Positions 1-6,973 of a stretch of DNA of 19,493 nucleotides are shown here, in pieces. Position numbers and translations under genes: made by a program. Origin of the DNA: an uncultured Clostridia bacterium (GTDB lineage: Bacteria > Bacillota_A > Clostridia > Oscillospirales > Acutalibacteraceae); assembly GCA_937891215.1 (NCBI GenBank), contig CALAEU010000080.1:1-19493 (forward strand), read 5' to 3'. Within the stretch, counting starts at the first letter, position 1. Each line of letters starts with the position of its first letter. The notes under the pieces were generated by a model, which saw nothing but the letters and a program-made list of their open reading frames with translations, searched no databases and was not told where the DNA came from.

Positions 1-328
1 TGTCAACAAGCTCCTTATAGTCAAGAATTGTTGATTTCATATTACGGATTTTTTCGCGTTGCTTTCTGTAAAGAATGTATGCTTTTGCAACATCTGCATA
101 ACCAGCCTGAACAAGAACTGACTCTACACTGTCCTGTACATCTTCAACTGCAACAAGATTGTTACTGATTTTCGGCTCAAAGTTTGCAGTAACTTTTAAA
201 GCAAGAAAATCAATTATATTGTCATTGTATTGCTTTTCGCAAGCTTCAAATGCTTTTTTTATAGCATCTGTGATTTTGATTATATCAAAACCTGAAATTT
301 TACCATCTCTTTTGATAACCTGATACAT
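1..328 (-). CDS. nrdD: Anaerobic ribonucleoside-triphosphate reductase, N-terminal part (cut by window edge)
   Basis: The reading frame starts at the ATG at 328-326 (minus) and runs off the left edge without a stop. The 109 visible residues begin MYQVIKRDGKISGFD, the ATP-cone fold that opens NrdD and other reductases (about residues 1-95), and then enter the start of the catalytic part (MKSTILDYKELVD). The ATP cone binds ATP or dATP and sets overall reductase activity. NrdD itself makes deoxyribonucleotides by glycyl-radical chemistry in the cytoplasm without oxygen. A clean AAGGAG ribosome site lies a few bases upstream. The activase gene nrdG is two genes upstream on the same strand. The promoter region carries NrdR-box-like palindromes, which fits an nrd gene. 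The glycyl radical site and catalytic cysteines lie outside the window, so the class III assignment rests on the N-terminus and the neighbouring activase. Confidence 0.88.
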   Translation of the reverse strand, partial: MYQVIKRDGKISGFDIIKITDAIKKAFEACEKQYNDNIIDFLALKVTANFEPKISNNLVAVEDVQDSVESVLVQAGYADVAKAYILYRKQREKIRNMKSTILDYKELVD

Positions 329-379
329 TTTCTGTACTCCTTCAAATATTTTTCTTTTCGTTTTTCGTTAGCATATAGG

Positions 380-408
380 ATAATAACAGATATATTGTTC
401 CTTGTCAA
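380..408 (-). promoter_or_regulatory. nrdD promoter
   Basis: On the minus strand a perfect TTGACA (403-408) is followed by a 17-base spacer and TATTAT (380-385), a near-consensus sigma-A promoter about 50 bases upstream of the nrdD start. It overlaps one NrdR-like site and lies next to two others. Confidence 0.8.
385..400. promoter_or_regulatory. Degenerate NrdR-like box in promoter spacer
   Basis: The sequence AACAGATATATTGTTC lies between the -10 and -35 of the nrdD promoter. By my count it matches about 10 of 16 positions of the NrdR consensus (roughly acaCwAtATaTwGtgt). Alone this would be weak. Its centre is 32 bp from the centre of the strong box at 417-432, the three-helical-turn spacing typical of paired NrdR boxes. 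Confidence 0.5.
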
Positions 409-416
409 TAGAAAAA

Positions 417-432
417 TCACAATATATTGTGG
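417..432. promoter_or_regulatory. NrdR box
   Basis: The core CACAATATATTGTG (418-431) is a perfect 14-bp palindrome matching the NrdR consensus at about 14 of 16 positions. It lies 8 bp upstream of the nrdD -35. NrdR is the ATP-cone repressor of ribonucleotide reductase genes, so this is the likely operator. The nrdR gene itself is not in the window. Confidence 0.72.
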
Positions 433-459
433 TTAAAAACAACTTTTTTTAGGTCGAAA

Positions 460-475
460 TCACAAGATATTGTTT
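460..475. promoter_or_regulatory. Second upstream NrdR-like box
   Basis: TCACAAGATATTGTTT matches about 13 of 16 positions of the NrdR consensus. Its centre is 43 bp from the centre of the box at 417-432, close to four helical turns. It shares the stretch CACAAGATATTGT with the palindrome at 565-580 read on the minus strand. Confidence 0.6.
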
Positions 476-557
476 TTTATATACAATATGCACATATATT
501 ATCATTTTATTTTGGTCATTTTACGACAAATTTCGCAAATTTAAATTTCCAAAGAAA

Positions 558-587
558 TAACTGAACACAATATCTTGTGTTCAGTTA
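558..587 (-). terminator. Hairpin at end of sirtuin gene, containing an NrdR-like box
   Basis: Arms 558-570 and 575-587 pair perfectly over 13 bp with a 4-base loop. On the minus strand the hairpin covers the last codons and stop of the sirtuin gene and is followed by a T-rich stretch, so it could end that transcript. Its core ACACAATATCTTGTGT (565-580) also matches 15 of 16 positions of the NrdR consensus, so it may instead be, or also be, an operator. The stem is AT-rich for a terminator. Confidence 0.55.
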
Positions 588-1309
588 CTGATTTTATCTA
601 TTACATTCACAATATCATCATATATAACAATATCTGCTTTTTCATCAAATGGCGTCATACTTTTATTAATAAGAGCGATTCTGTCACCTTTAAAGACCTT
701 TATAAAAGACGCCGCAGGATACACCGCGAGTGATGTTCCTATTATAATTAATAGTTCCGCACTTTGAATTGCATTTATGGCACCCTGTACTGTTTTGTCA
801 TCGAGACTCTCTTCGTAAAGAACTACATCTGGTTTCACTACACCGCCACATTTTTTACAATACGGAACATCTTTACTCTCTAAAATATATTTTTCATCGT
901 AAAACTCACTACACCTTGTACAGTAGTTTCTTTTTACGCTACCATGAATTTCAAAAACGCATTTACTACCCGCCATAGTGTGAAGCGAATCTATATTTTG
1001 TGTGACAATCCGAATATCTTTACCACTTTTTTGTAAATTACTGAAATATATATGTGCTTTATTAGGTTTTGCGTTTTCATAAATCATTTTTGATTTATAA
1101 AATTCATAAAACAATTTTGTATTATTCACAAAAAATGTGTGTGAAATCATTTCTTCGGGCGTGTATTTGTAATCACCTTTTTCATTATATAAACCATTCT
1201 CAGACCTGAAATCAGGTATGCCTGATGGGCAGCTTATCCCTGCACCTGTAAACACACATATTTTACCAGCCTTTTCAATTTCCCTTTTTAACTCTAAAAC
1301 CTTCTCCAA
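581..1309 (-). CDS. NAD-dependent protein deacylase, sirtuin (Sir2/CobB family)
   Basis: This 242-aa protein has the full Sir2 core. The NAD-binding GAGISCPSGIPDFRS motif is at about 22-36, TQNIDSLH at 103-110, the catalytic histidine in EIHGS (H122), zinc cysteines C130, C133, C151 and C154, and GTSLAVYPAA at 191-200. Sirtuins remove acyl groups from lysines, using NAD+ and releasing nicotinamide and O-acyl-ADP-ribose. The layout, including the PNKAH segment, most resembles the class U bacterial sirtuins such as that of Thermotoga. Length is normal. The start is TTG (1307-1309) with GGGGAA about 8 bases upstream; no in-frame ATG lies near it. A TATAAT (1330-1335, minus) sits about 20 bases upstream, but I see no clear -35. 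The gene lies between nrdG and nrdD, an unusual position with no known functional reason. Confidence 0.93.
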   Translation of the reverse strand: MEKVLELKREIEKAGKICVFTGAGISCPSGIPDFRSENGLYNEKGDYKYTPEEMISHTFFVNNTKLFYEFYKSKMIYENAKPNKAHIYFSNLQKSGKDIRIVTQNIDSLHTMAGSKCVFEIHGSVKRNYCTRCSEFYDEKYILESKDVPYCKKCGGVVKPDVVLYEESLDDKTVQGAINAIQSAELLIIIGTSLAVYPAASFIKVFKGDRIALINKSMTPFDEKADIVIYDDIVNVIDKISN

Positions 1310-1623
1310 TTCAAATTCCCCTATACTATATTATAATGCTGAATGCTGAGTGATGAGTTTCAGGACCTGCGGTCGGCTATTATAATTTATAATAACTACT
1401 GCTTAGTCCTTTTTCACTACACTCGAGTATTCTCACTCGTTGCACCTTTTATTTTACATTTTTAAGTCAATATACTTATTAACTCAAATTAACTCAAAAA
1501 CTATTCTACAAATCAATTCTTACTAAAAAATAAAACTATAAATTAACTATTATCCAACAATAATTACAATCAAACGCGTAGCGTTTCCTTAACTCTGCAC
1601 TCAGCATTCAGCGCTCATCACTT
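1310..1623. repeat. Intergenic region bounded by a 15-bp inverted repeat (MITE-like)
   Basis: This non-coding gap between nrdG and the sirtuin gene has matching ends: GCTGAATGCTGAGTG at 1338-1352 is the exact reverse complement of 1598-1612. Similarity continues weakly inward from both ends. The interior is AT-rich and holds the 25-bp interspersed repeat (1363-1387), a direct repeat of AACTCAA near 1485, and a small hairpin AAACGC-GTA-GCGTTT (1572-1586). I see no ORF and no clear target-site duplication. It may be a small non-autonomous element or a cluster of intergenic repeats. Confidence 0.5.
1363..1387 (-). repeat. Interspersed 25-bp repeat, copy 1
   Basis: Read on the minus strand this is a near copy of 18449-18473: 23 of 25 bases are identical. 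The shared core is GACCGCAGGTCC, itself a partial palindrome (GACC-GCA-GGTC). The two copies lie in opposite orientations in different intergenic regions, as expected of a REP-like or MITE-derived family. Confidence 0.72.
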
Positions 1624-2313
1624 TTACAAGCCACGAATATCAGCATTCGGCACATACTTTTTAACAACTTCAAGCATTTTTTTCATTTCTTCTTTTGAAA
1701 CGCCCTCAGTAGCACTGTCAATTAAATTTCCAGAATCAACAAAATTCTGAAGAAAATAATTTTCTGTACCATTTACCCATTTACCGATATTTTCTATATC
1801 AATAATAGTATGGAAATTTTTAGTTACAGTTGTTCGAAATTCAAAAGGCACTTTACCTTTTTTAAGAATCTCAACACTTTTTTCAATATTTGATATATCA
1901 AAATTCTTTATACCTACTGTTTCAGGATATTTTTCTTTTGAATTTTTAATATCCATAGCAACATAATCACAAAGACCATTTTCAATAATGCTTTCTAATT
2001 TTTCTGGAAAGCTTCCGTTTGTGTCAAGTTTTATTGCATAGTCGTATTCTCTTACTTTTCTTAAAAATTCTTCTATATCCCCCTGCAACAATGGTTCGCC
2101 ACCGGTTATCGCAATACCATCTAAAATACCCTGTCTCTTTTTTAAATGTTCAAAAACTTCGCTTTCAGGAATTATTTCGGTATCCATTTTTGTAACAAGA
2201 CCTGCATTATGGCAAAAGGGACACCTGAAATTGCATCCACCTGTAAAAACTGTACACGCAGTTTTACCAGGAAAATCAAGCAAAGTAAGTTTCTGAAAAC
2301 CCTTGATTAACAA
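1624..2313 (-). CDS. nrdG: Anaerobic ribonucleoside-triphosphate reductase activating protein (radical SAM)
   Basis: This 229-aa radical SAM enzyme carries the iron-sulfur motif CNFRCPFCHN (C27, C31, C34) and the SAM-binding GGEP (71-74). The N-terminus MLIKGFQKLTLLDFPGKTACTVF is split across a pattern typical of the NrdG2 subfamily of NrdD activases. It uses a [4Fe-4S] cluster and S-adenosylmethionine to place the glycyl radical on NrdD, whose gene is two genes downstream. The start is probably TTG (2311-2313): AAGGA lies about 10 bases upstream and the frame gives the family N-terminus. An ATG at 2321-2323 lies between them but is out of frame and stops after 15 codons. A pyruvate-formate-lyase activase is the main alternative; the subfamily signature and nrdD nearby argue for NrdG. 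Confidence 0.86.
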   Translation of the reverse strand: MLIKGFQKLTLLDFPGKTACTVFTGGCNFRCPFCHNAGLVTKMDTEIIPESEVFEHLKKRQGILDGIAITGGEPLLQGDIEEFLRKVREYDYAIKLDTNGSFPEKLESIIENGLCDYVAMDIKNSKEKYPETVGIKNFDISNIEKSVEILKKGKVPFEFRTTVTKNFHTIIDIENIGKWVNGTENYFLQNFVDSGNLIDSATEGVSKEEMKKMLEVVKKYVPNADIRGL

Positions 2314-2356
2314 ATTTTTTCATTCCTTTTGTTTAATTTTTGTTAAAATTTATTTA

Positions 2357-2385
2357 ATTATATATCTAAAAAACACCATAGTCAA
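2357..2385 (-). promoter_or_regulatory. nrdG promoter
   Basis: On the minus strand TTGACT (2380-2385) is followed by a 17-base spacer and a perfect TATAAT (2357-2362), about 45 bases upstream of the nrdG start. It is divergent from the plus-strand promoter at 2461-2489. I saw no convincing NrdR box beside it. Confidence 0.78.
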
Positions 2386-2460
2386 CTGAAAAACATTGGT
2401 TTTACAGGAATATTAGCATATTTAGTGAATTAGCACAATAAATATACTTTATTTTGTATC

Positions 2461-2489
2461 TTTACATTTTGAAAAAAGTGTGTTATAAT
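2461..2489 (+). promoter_or_regulatory. Promoter of the paired secreted-protein operon
   Basis: TTTACA (2461-2466), a 17-base spacer and TATAAT (2484-2489) precede the gene at 2526 by 37 bases. The ribosome site GGAGG is at 2514-2518, 7 bases before the ATG. Confidence 0.78.
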
Positions 2490-2525
2490 GCAGTAGTAAA
2501 AAAATAACATTTTGGAGGAATTGTT

Positions 2526-3128
2526 ATGAAAACTCGTAAAATTCTTACTCTTGTAATGGCAATTGCAATTCTTGCTGTTTCAATGAGTGTGGTGGCGTCA
2601 GCTGCTGGTTCAATTTCAGCTAAACCAACAAAAATCACTTATACTGATATTGAGTGCTTTGATCCAACTGGTCTTGTTATTACAGATGGCACTGGCACAC
2701 AGGTTTCTTACGCAACAGATTATCAGTATTTCACATTCAGTGTTGCATTAGATGAAAAACTCACAATCTATATGACAGAAATCGAAGTATTCTACAAAGG
2801 CGAGTCTGCTGGTTTTGTAGAAATCACAGTTGACCACGCAGGTGGCGAAATAACACCTGTTAACAACCATAGCCATGGTCAGATTTGTGAAGGTTGTGGC
2901 GTTATTTGCAAAAACGCAGATCATGAGGTTGAATACTGGGTTCCAAATGATGATGCAGGTCTTTTAACATCTGAAACAGAAACTGGTACTTGTTCAATCT
3001 GTGGCGACACAGTTTCTCGTTACATCTCTGGTACAGCTACATATCCAAATGTTTTTGCAACATCTGATATTCTTGTTATGTTGTTAAGTTTGGTTTCTAT
3101 GATTGTTGAAGCATTCGCTTTAATTTAA
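2526..3128 (+). CDS. Small secreted protein with Ig-like domain and paired CxxC motifs (paralogue A)
   Basis: This 200-aa protein is not a named family I can place as a whole. A signal peptide (1 to about 26, ending ASA) is followed by a beta-rich stretch (about 30-105). There PTKITYTDIECFDPTGLVI and the ending VEITVDH resemble the bacterial Ig-like Big_3 fold. Next comes a cysteine section (115-170) with HGQICEGCG (C121, C124), WVPNDD, and CSICG (C156, C159), ending in SRYISGT. That pattern recalls the cysteine-pair repeats (H...W...CxxC...) seen in clostridial surface proteins and could bind zinc. The last 20 residues are hydrophobic (ILVMLLSLVSMIVEAFALI), a possible membrane anchor. It is co-transcribed with a paralogue 23 bases downstream. 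A structural or surface role is inference; no enzyme motif is seen. Confidence 0.82.
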   Translation: MKTRKILTLVMAIAILAVSMSVVASAAGSISAKPTKITYTDIECFDPTGLVITDGTGTQVSYATDYQYFTFSVALDEKLTIYMTEIEVFYKGESAGFVEITVDHAGGEITPVNNHSHGQICEGCGVICKNADHEVEYWVPNDDAGLLTSETETGTCSICGDTVSRYISGTATYPNVFATSDILVMLLSLVSMIVEAFALI

Positions 3129-3151
3129 TGATTAGCGGAGGTTCACAAATT

Positions 3152-3796
3152 ATGAAAACTAAAAGATTATTGGCAACAGTTCTTTCTGTTGTAATGCTTC
3201 TTTCAGTATTTTCAGTAATCTCTCTTGCTGCTGGTCCTTATACATTCACATTGACTCAAGGTCCTACAAAAACTGAGTATTACGATTACGAAAGATTTGA
3301 CCCTTCAGGAATTACTGTTAATGTTACCGATTCAACAGGTGCAACAGTTGAAAATGTTTCTTATCCAAGTGAACGTTTTTCGTTTTCTGTAAATCTTTCA
3401 AAAAAACTTGCTGAAGAAACAGAGACAGTTGATGTTTATCTTGATGGTGCATTGGTTGCTACAGTTCCTGTTACTGTTGATCACAAATTTGAAGAAAACA
3501 CAAGCCTTGGTAGCACAAAGCACGGAACAAAATGTTTCGGTTGCGGTTATGTTGATCCAGACTCAATGGAAGAACATACTTATGACGATACTGCTTGGAC
3601 ACCTAATGATGACAGCACATTCGTAAGAGATAACACCGAATCAAACTTCTGCTTAGTATGTAACCATGAAATCAAAAGAGAAATTGATGGTACTGCTGGT
3701 TACGATATTGAATTCGCAGAATATCAGTTCCTCCGTGATATAATGGTCTATATTGATCTTCTTCTTGATGCTATCTTTGGTGCTATAAAAAGATAA
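3152..3796 (+). CDS. Small secreted protein with Ig-like domain and paired CxxC motifs (paralogue B)
   Basis: This 214-aa paralogue of the preceding gene has the same order. A signal peptide (1 to about 27) is followed by an Ig-like Big_3-type segment (PTKTEYYDYERFDPSGI at 38-54, VATVPVTVDH at 102-111), then HGTKCFGCG (C128, C131), WTPNDD (149-154) and CLVC (C167, C170) before KREIDGT. The shared motifs HGxxCxGCG and WxPNDD stand out between otherwise diverged sequences. The C-terminus is an amphipathic helix ending in AIKR rather than a plain hydrophobic tail. I chose the ATG at 3152 because it starts the signal peptide and has GGAGG at 3137-3141. The longer frame from the ATG at 3128, overlapping the upstream stop, would put charged and polar residues before the signal peptide. 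No function can be assigned. Confidence 0.82.
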   Translation: MKTKRLLATVLSVVMLLSVFSVISLAAGPYTFTLTQGPTKTEYYDYERFDPSGITVNVTDSTGATVENVSYPSERFSFSVNLSKKLAEETETVDVYLDGALVATVPVTVDHKFEENTSLGSTKHGTKCFGCGYVDPDSMEEHTYDDTAWTPNDDSTFVRDNTESNFCLVCNHEIKREIDGTAGYDIEFAEYQFLRDIMVYIDLLLDAIFGAIKR

Positions 3797-3801
3797 CAAA
3801 C

Positions 3802-3837
3802 AAAACCACGAATTTAAGAATTTAGATTCGTGGTTTT
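3802..3837 (+). terminator. Terminator of secreted-protein operon
   Basis: AAAACCACGAAT (3802-3813) pairs perfectly with ATTCGTGGTTTT (3826-3837) around a 12-base loop, and a TTTT is part of the 3' arm. It lies directly after the stop of paralogue B. Confidence 0.75.
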
Positions 3838-3845
3838 AAATTTTA

Positions 3846-3883
3846 AAGCAATCGGGTGAAGTTTTGACTTCACCCGATTGCTT
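3846..3883 (-). terminator. Terminator hairpin after HPt gene (possibly bidirectional)
   Basis: A perfect 17-bp stem (3846-3862 with 3867-3883) and a 4-base loop lie just past the HPt stop on the minus strand, followed by TTTAAAATTT. With the hairpin at 3802-3837 it separates two convergent units, and it could work in both directions. Confidence 0.78.
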
Positions 3884-3890
3884 CATTTAT

Positions 3891-4238
3891 TTACATTGCT
3901 CTCTTAATTCCATCAGTAATTACATCGTACTCTTTTTCTAAATTTATATAGAGTTTCTGCGCTTCTGTTAAATCACCATTTTTAAGTTCTTCTACTAAAG
4001 GGGTAATAATCTTGAAGAGTGGTTTTGCACTCATATTACCAAAATTACCCTTTAATGTATGTGCTATTGCAAATGCTTCTTTAATATCGCCTGCAGTCAG
4101 AGCTTTTTGCAATGGTTCAATAACTTTCATTGCTACCATTTCTTTAAGGAATTTTTCAAACAATTCCGTTGCACCCGCAAATCTGCCAATCGCTTCATCA
4201 TAATCAATTCCGACTGACACTAAAATTTCTCTATCCAT
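3891..4238 (-). CDS. Stand-alone HPt (histidine phosphotransfer) protein
   Basis: This 115-aa, all-helical protein is the size of a single HPt domain. The phosphoacceptor is H60 in AHTLKGNFGNMS, matching the family pattern HxLKGxxxxxG. HPt proteins carry phosphate between receiver domains: typically from the receiver of a hybrid kinase to a separate response regulator, in the cytoplasm. It is the last gene of a same-strand signalling cluster that includes a hybrid kinase (7148-11407), a double-receiver EAL protein (4352-6919) and a Spo0A-like regulator (11564-12328), so it has both donor and acceptors next door. The start ATG (4236-4238) has AGGGG (4249-4253) about 10 bases upstream, with a strong hairpin immediately before it. 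No other domain is present. Confidence 0.9.
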   Translation of the reverse strand: MDREILVSVGIDYDEAIGRFAGATELFEKFLKEMVAMKVIEPLQKALTAGDIKEAFAIAHTLKGNFGNMSAKPLFKIITPLVEELKNGDLTEAQKLYINLEKEYDVITDGIKRAM

Positions 4239-4255
4239 AAACCTTTTACCCCTGA

Positions 4256-4289
4256 TAAATCGGACTTTATAATCATAAAGTCCGATTTA
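4256..4289 (-). other. Strong hairpin just upstream of HPt ribosome site
   Basis: Arms 4256-4270 and 4275-4289 form a perfect 15-bp stem with a 4-base loop, ending 2-3 bases before the AGGGG ribosome site of the HPt gene. On the minus strand no good T-run follows, so it is a poor terminator. It may be a weak attenuator, or a processing or stability element between the EAL gene and the HPt gene. On the plus strand a T-rich stretch follows, but no gene ends there. Confidence 0.55.
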
Positions 4290-4351
4290 CTATTTTTTAC
4301 GTGAAATGAATTATCCGAACCATGTTTTTAATAGACGGATTTCCTTTCGCT

Positions 4352-6919
4352 CTAATCTTTTGACATATTCTGATATTCTTTAACCATTTTTCTGAAACGC
4401 TCGTTATAATCAATAACATTCTTAACACGACGCTCTATAATTTCCGCAACAAATGGTTTAGTGATATAATCGTTAACACCCATCTGGAGCATATCAACCT
4501 GAAGTCCTTCATCGCTTTCGCTTGAAATAACTATTACCGGAATATCTACTATATCTTCATCAGCGTTTTTATGTTCTAAAAACTCTCTGCCATCCATAAC
4601 AGGCATAACCATATCAAGTAAAACAACCGCCACTTCATTTTTATATGCCTTTAATTGATTAAGACCTTCCTGACCATTCTTTGTAAGAATTACTTCATAA
4701 CTATCAGCAAAAATATCTTTAATAATTCTACTACTTAGTTCAGAGTCATCAACAACAAGAAGTTTTTTAGGTTTGTTTTTATCACCATTCATAACCTTTT
4801 TTAGTTTTCTGAGTTCAGTTTCAACTTCTTTTTGCATTGTAATATCAGAGAGATTGGCAATAAATATTGATTTTTCTCCGCCAATCTTACCAATAAATTG
4901 AAGTTTCATAGAAACCCATAGTGCCTTACCTTGTTGTACTCTACGCTGATATTGACATTCAACAGATTCGTCACTATCCACCGCATGATTGAATGCATCA
5001 AGAACATCGTTCTTATATTCGTAGAAAATGTAATCCAAAGGATTGCCTTCTGAAACACCATCTACACCAAATAAATCTTTATAAGCATTGTTTGTTCTGA
5101 GATATGTAAATTTACTGCCATCAAACTCACAAATAGCACTTGCCTGCACAGAATTTGAGAAAAGAATTTCCATTTCAGGCGCAGAAGACCACAATTTATC
5201 CATTGTGAGAACACCAGTTGTATCTACAACTTTTGAAACCGTCTTTTCTTTATTTTCTTTAGCAAGTTTTTCGTATTCGTCAATTGGCATAGGTCTTGCA
5301 AAATAGAAACCTTGGACATATTCACAACCAACACTACCAAGGAAGTTAACCTGTTCTGCCTTTTCTACACCTTCTGCAACAGCAGGCATACCAAGCCATT
5401 TAGCCATACGAACAACAGATGCTATAATATTTTCACTTCTACCATCGTTACCACTGCTATCGAAGAAACGCATATCGATTTTGAGAATGTCAACTTCAAC
5501 TTCTTTTAAAATACTGAGTGAAGAATAACCACTGCCGAAGTCATCCATCATTACTGTAAATCCGTTTTCTTTAAGACCAGAAACAACCTGTTTCATAACC
5601 TGAGGATTATCCATATAAGCAGTTTCTGTAAGTTCCAACTGGAATAACTCATGTGGAACACTATACTTGTCAACAAGACCAATAATAAAATCAACAATAC
5701 CAGGGTTGTATAAATCAACTCGTGAAATATTAACAGAAATAGGATTTGGTTTAAGACCTTCATCAATCCACTTTCTTAAATACTTACATATAACTTCCCA
5801 TACATAGTGATCAAGTCTTTCAATAAAACCATTCTTTTCAAACACAGGAATGAAAAGACCTGGTGAAATCATACCTTTTTCTGGATGCATCCACCTTACA
5901 AGTGCTTCTGCACCTGCAGGAGCATTTGTTTCAAGAGAATATTTGGGTTGTAAGTAAACAATAAATTGCTCATCTTGCAACGCCTGTACCATTTCATTTA
6001 CAATCTCTTGTTCCTTTTCGAGTCTTGCACTCATTTCCGGCTTAAATACACCAACGGTATCAATATAATTACCTTTACAGGTTTTTGCGGCAAGTGTTGC
6101 CCTATCAAGCATAACATTGGGGGATAATGTCAAGTCGTCAAGGAAATACACACCAAAATTAGGAACAATATCAAAGTTCCTGTTGTAACCTTTAATAATT
6201 TCTACATGCTGCTCAATAAGCGAGAACACTTCTTCTTCGCTTTCATATTCACCACAAAGAGCGAACACATCAGCCTCAATTCTACCGTATGTAAGATTAT
6301 TTCTCTGATTCGCAAGATTTTCAAGACCCATAGCAATGTACTTGATAAATCTGTCACCCTCATTCACACCATAAAAAGAGTTGACTAACTGAAAGCGGTC
6401 GATATCAAAACGAATAAATGCAAATTGCTTATCGCGGTTATTATCAAGCATAATTCTTGTCTTTTTCAAGAATTTATCTTTATTAAAAATACCTGTAAGA
6501 GTGTCATACTCTGCTATGTACTTCAATTTTTTGAAAGCAAAAAATTCTGTACGCATAATAGCATTCTGAACTCTGAGTTTTACAATATCAGCATTATAAG
6601 GTTTAACTATAAAGTCCCAAGCGCCTTCTGCCAATACTTTAACCTGAGTATCTTCACCTGAATCACTTGTTGTTACAATTACAGGAATTTTCAAGCCATG
6701 TTCATTTATCTTATTCAAAAATTCGTAACCGTCTAACACAGGCATATAAATATCGACAATAACGCATTTAACTTCTTGCTCGTGTCTTGCAAGAAAATCA
6801 AAACCTTCTTGTCCGTCCTTAGCTTCGACAACATAGTAATCGGTAGAGAGAATAGTTTTTAATATTTCTCTGTCAATTCTATCATCATCGATAACAAGGA
6901 CTACATCTTTGTTAGCCAC
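4352..6919 (-). CDS. c-di-GMP phosphodiesterase response regulator, REC-GGDEF(degenerate)-EAL-PAS-REC
   Basis: This 855-aa soluble protein has receiver 1 (about 5-120, phospho-Asp D56) and a GGDEF-type domain (about 135-295) whose signature is EADVF (215-219) instead of GGDEF. An EAL domain (about 305-555), a PAS domain (about 580-700) and receiver 2 (about 715-840, D769, K821) follow. The EAL site looks intact: E338 of EALVRW, N397, E432, D459 and D460 of DDFGSG, K480, E516 and Q536. It therefore should hydrolyse c-di-GMP to pGpG, while the cyclase domain is probably catalytically dead and may only bind GTP. Neighbours are the hybrid kinase upstream and HPt downstream. I chose the GTG at 6917-6919, with AGGGGG 7 bases upstream, right before receiver 1. 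A GTG at 6955 would add 12 residues but lies too close to the promoter. Confidence 0.92.
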   Translation of the reverse strand: MANKDVVLVIDDDRIDREILKTILSTDYYVVEAKDGQEGFDFLARHEQEVKCVIVDIYMPVLDGYEFLNKINEHGLKIPVIVTTSDSGEDTQVKVLAEGAWDFIVKPYNADIVKLRVQNAIMRTEFFAFKKLKYIAEYDTLTGIFNKDKFLKKTRIMLDNNRDKQFAFIRFDIDRFQLVNSFYGVNEGDRFIKYIAMGLENLANQRNNLTYGRIEADVFALCGEYESEEEVFSLIEQHVEIIKGYNRNFDIVPNFGVYFLDDLTLSPNVMLDRATLAAKTCKGNYIDTVGVFKPEMSARLEKEQEIVNEMVQALQDEQFIVYLQPKYSLETNAPAGAEALVRWMHPEKGMISPGLFIPVFEKNGFIERLDHYVWEVICKYLRKWIDEGLKPNPISVNISRVDLYNPGIVDFIIGLVDKYSVPHELFQLELTETAYMDNPQVMKQVVSGLKENGFTVMMDDFGSGYSSLSILKEVEVDILKIDMRFFDSSGNDGRSENIIASVVRMAKWLGMPAVAEGVEKAEQVNFLGSVGCEYVQGFYFARPMPIDEYEKLAKENKEKTVSKVVDTTGVLTMDKLWSSAPEMEILFSNSVQASAICEFDGSKFTYLRTNNAYKDLFGVDGVSEGNPLDYIFYEYKNDVLDAFNHAVDSDESVECQYQRRVQQGKALWVSMKLQFIGKIGGEKSIFIANLSDITMQKEVETELRKLKKVMNGDKNKPKKLLVVDDSELSSRIIKDIFADSYEVILTKNGQEGLNQLKAYKNEVAVVLLDMVMPVMDGREFLEHKNADEDIVDIPVIVISSESDEGLQVDMLQMGVNDYITKPFVAEIIERRVKNVIDYNERFRKMVKEYQNMSKD

Positions 6920-6973
6920 AAAAAAGCCCCCTATTTTTTTACAGAATAATATCACATTATTCCTATTGTATTA

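Noticed and set aside
769..978. Plus-strand ORF opposite the sirtuin gene
   Set aside because: Antisense to the zinc-binding core of Sir2; low-complexity composition and no start signals.
2432..2450. NrdR-like AT-rich palindrome near the nrdG promoter
   Set aside because: GCACAATAAATATACT fits only one half of the consensus and has no spaced partner.
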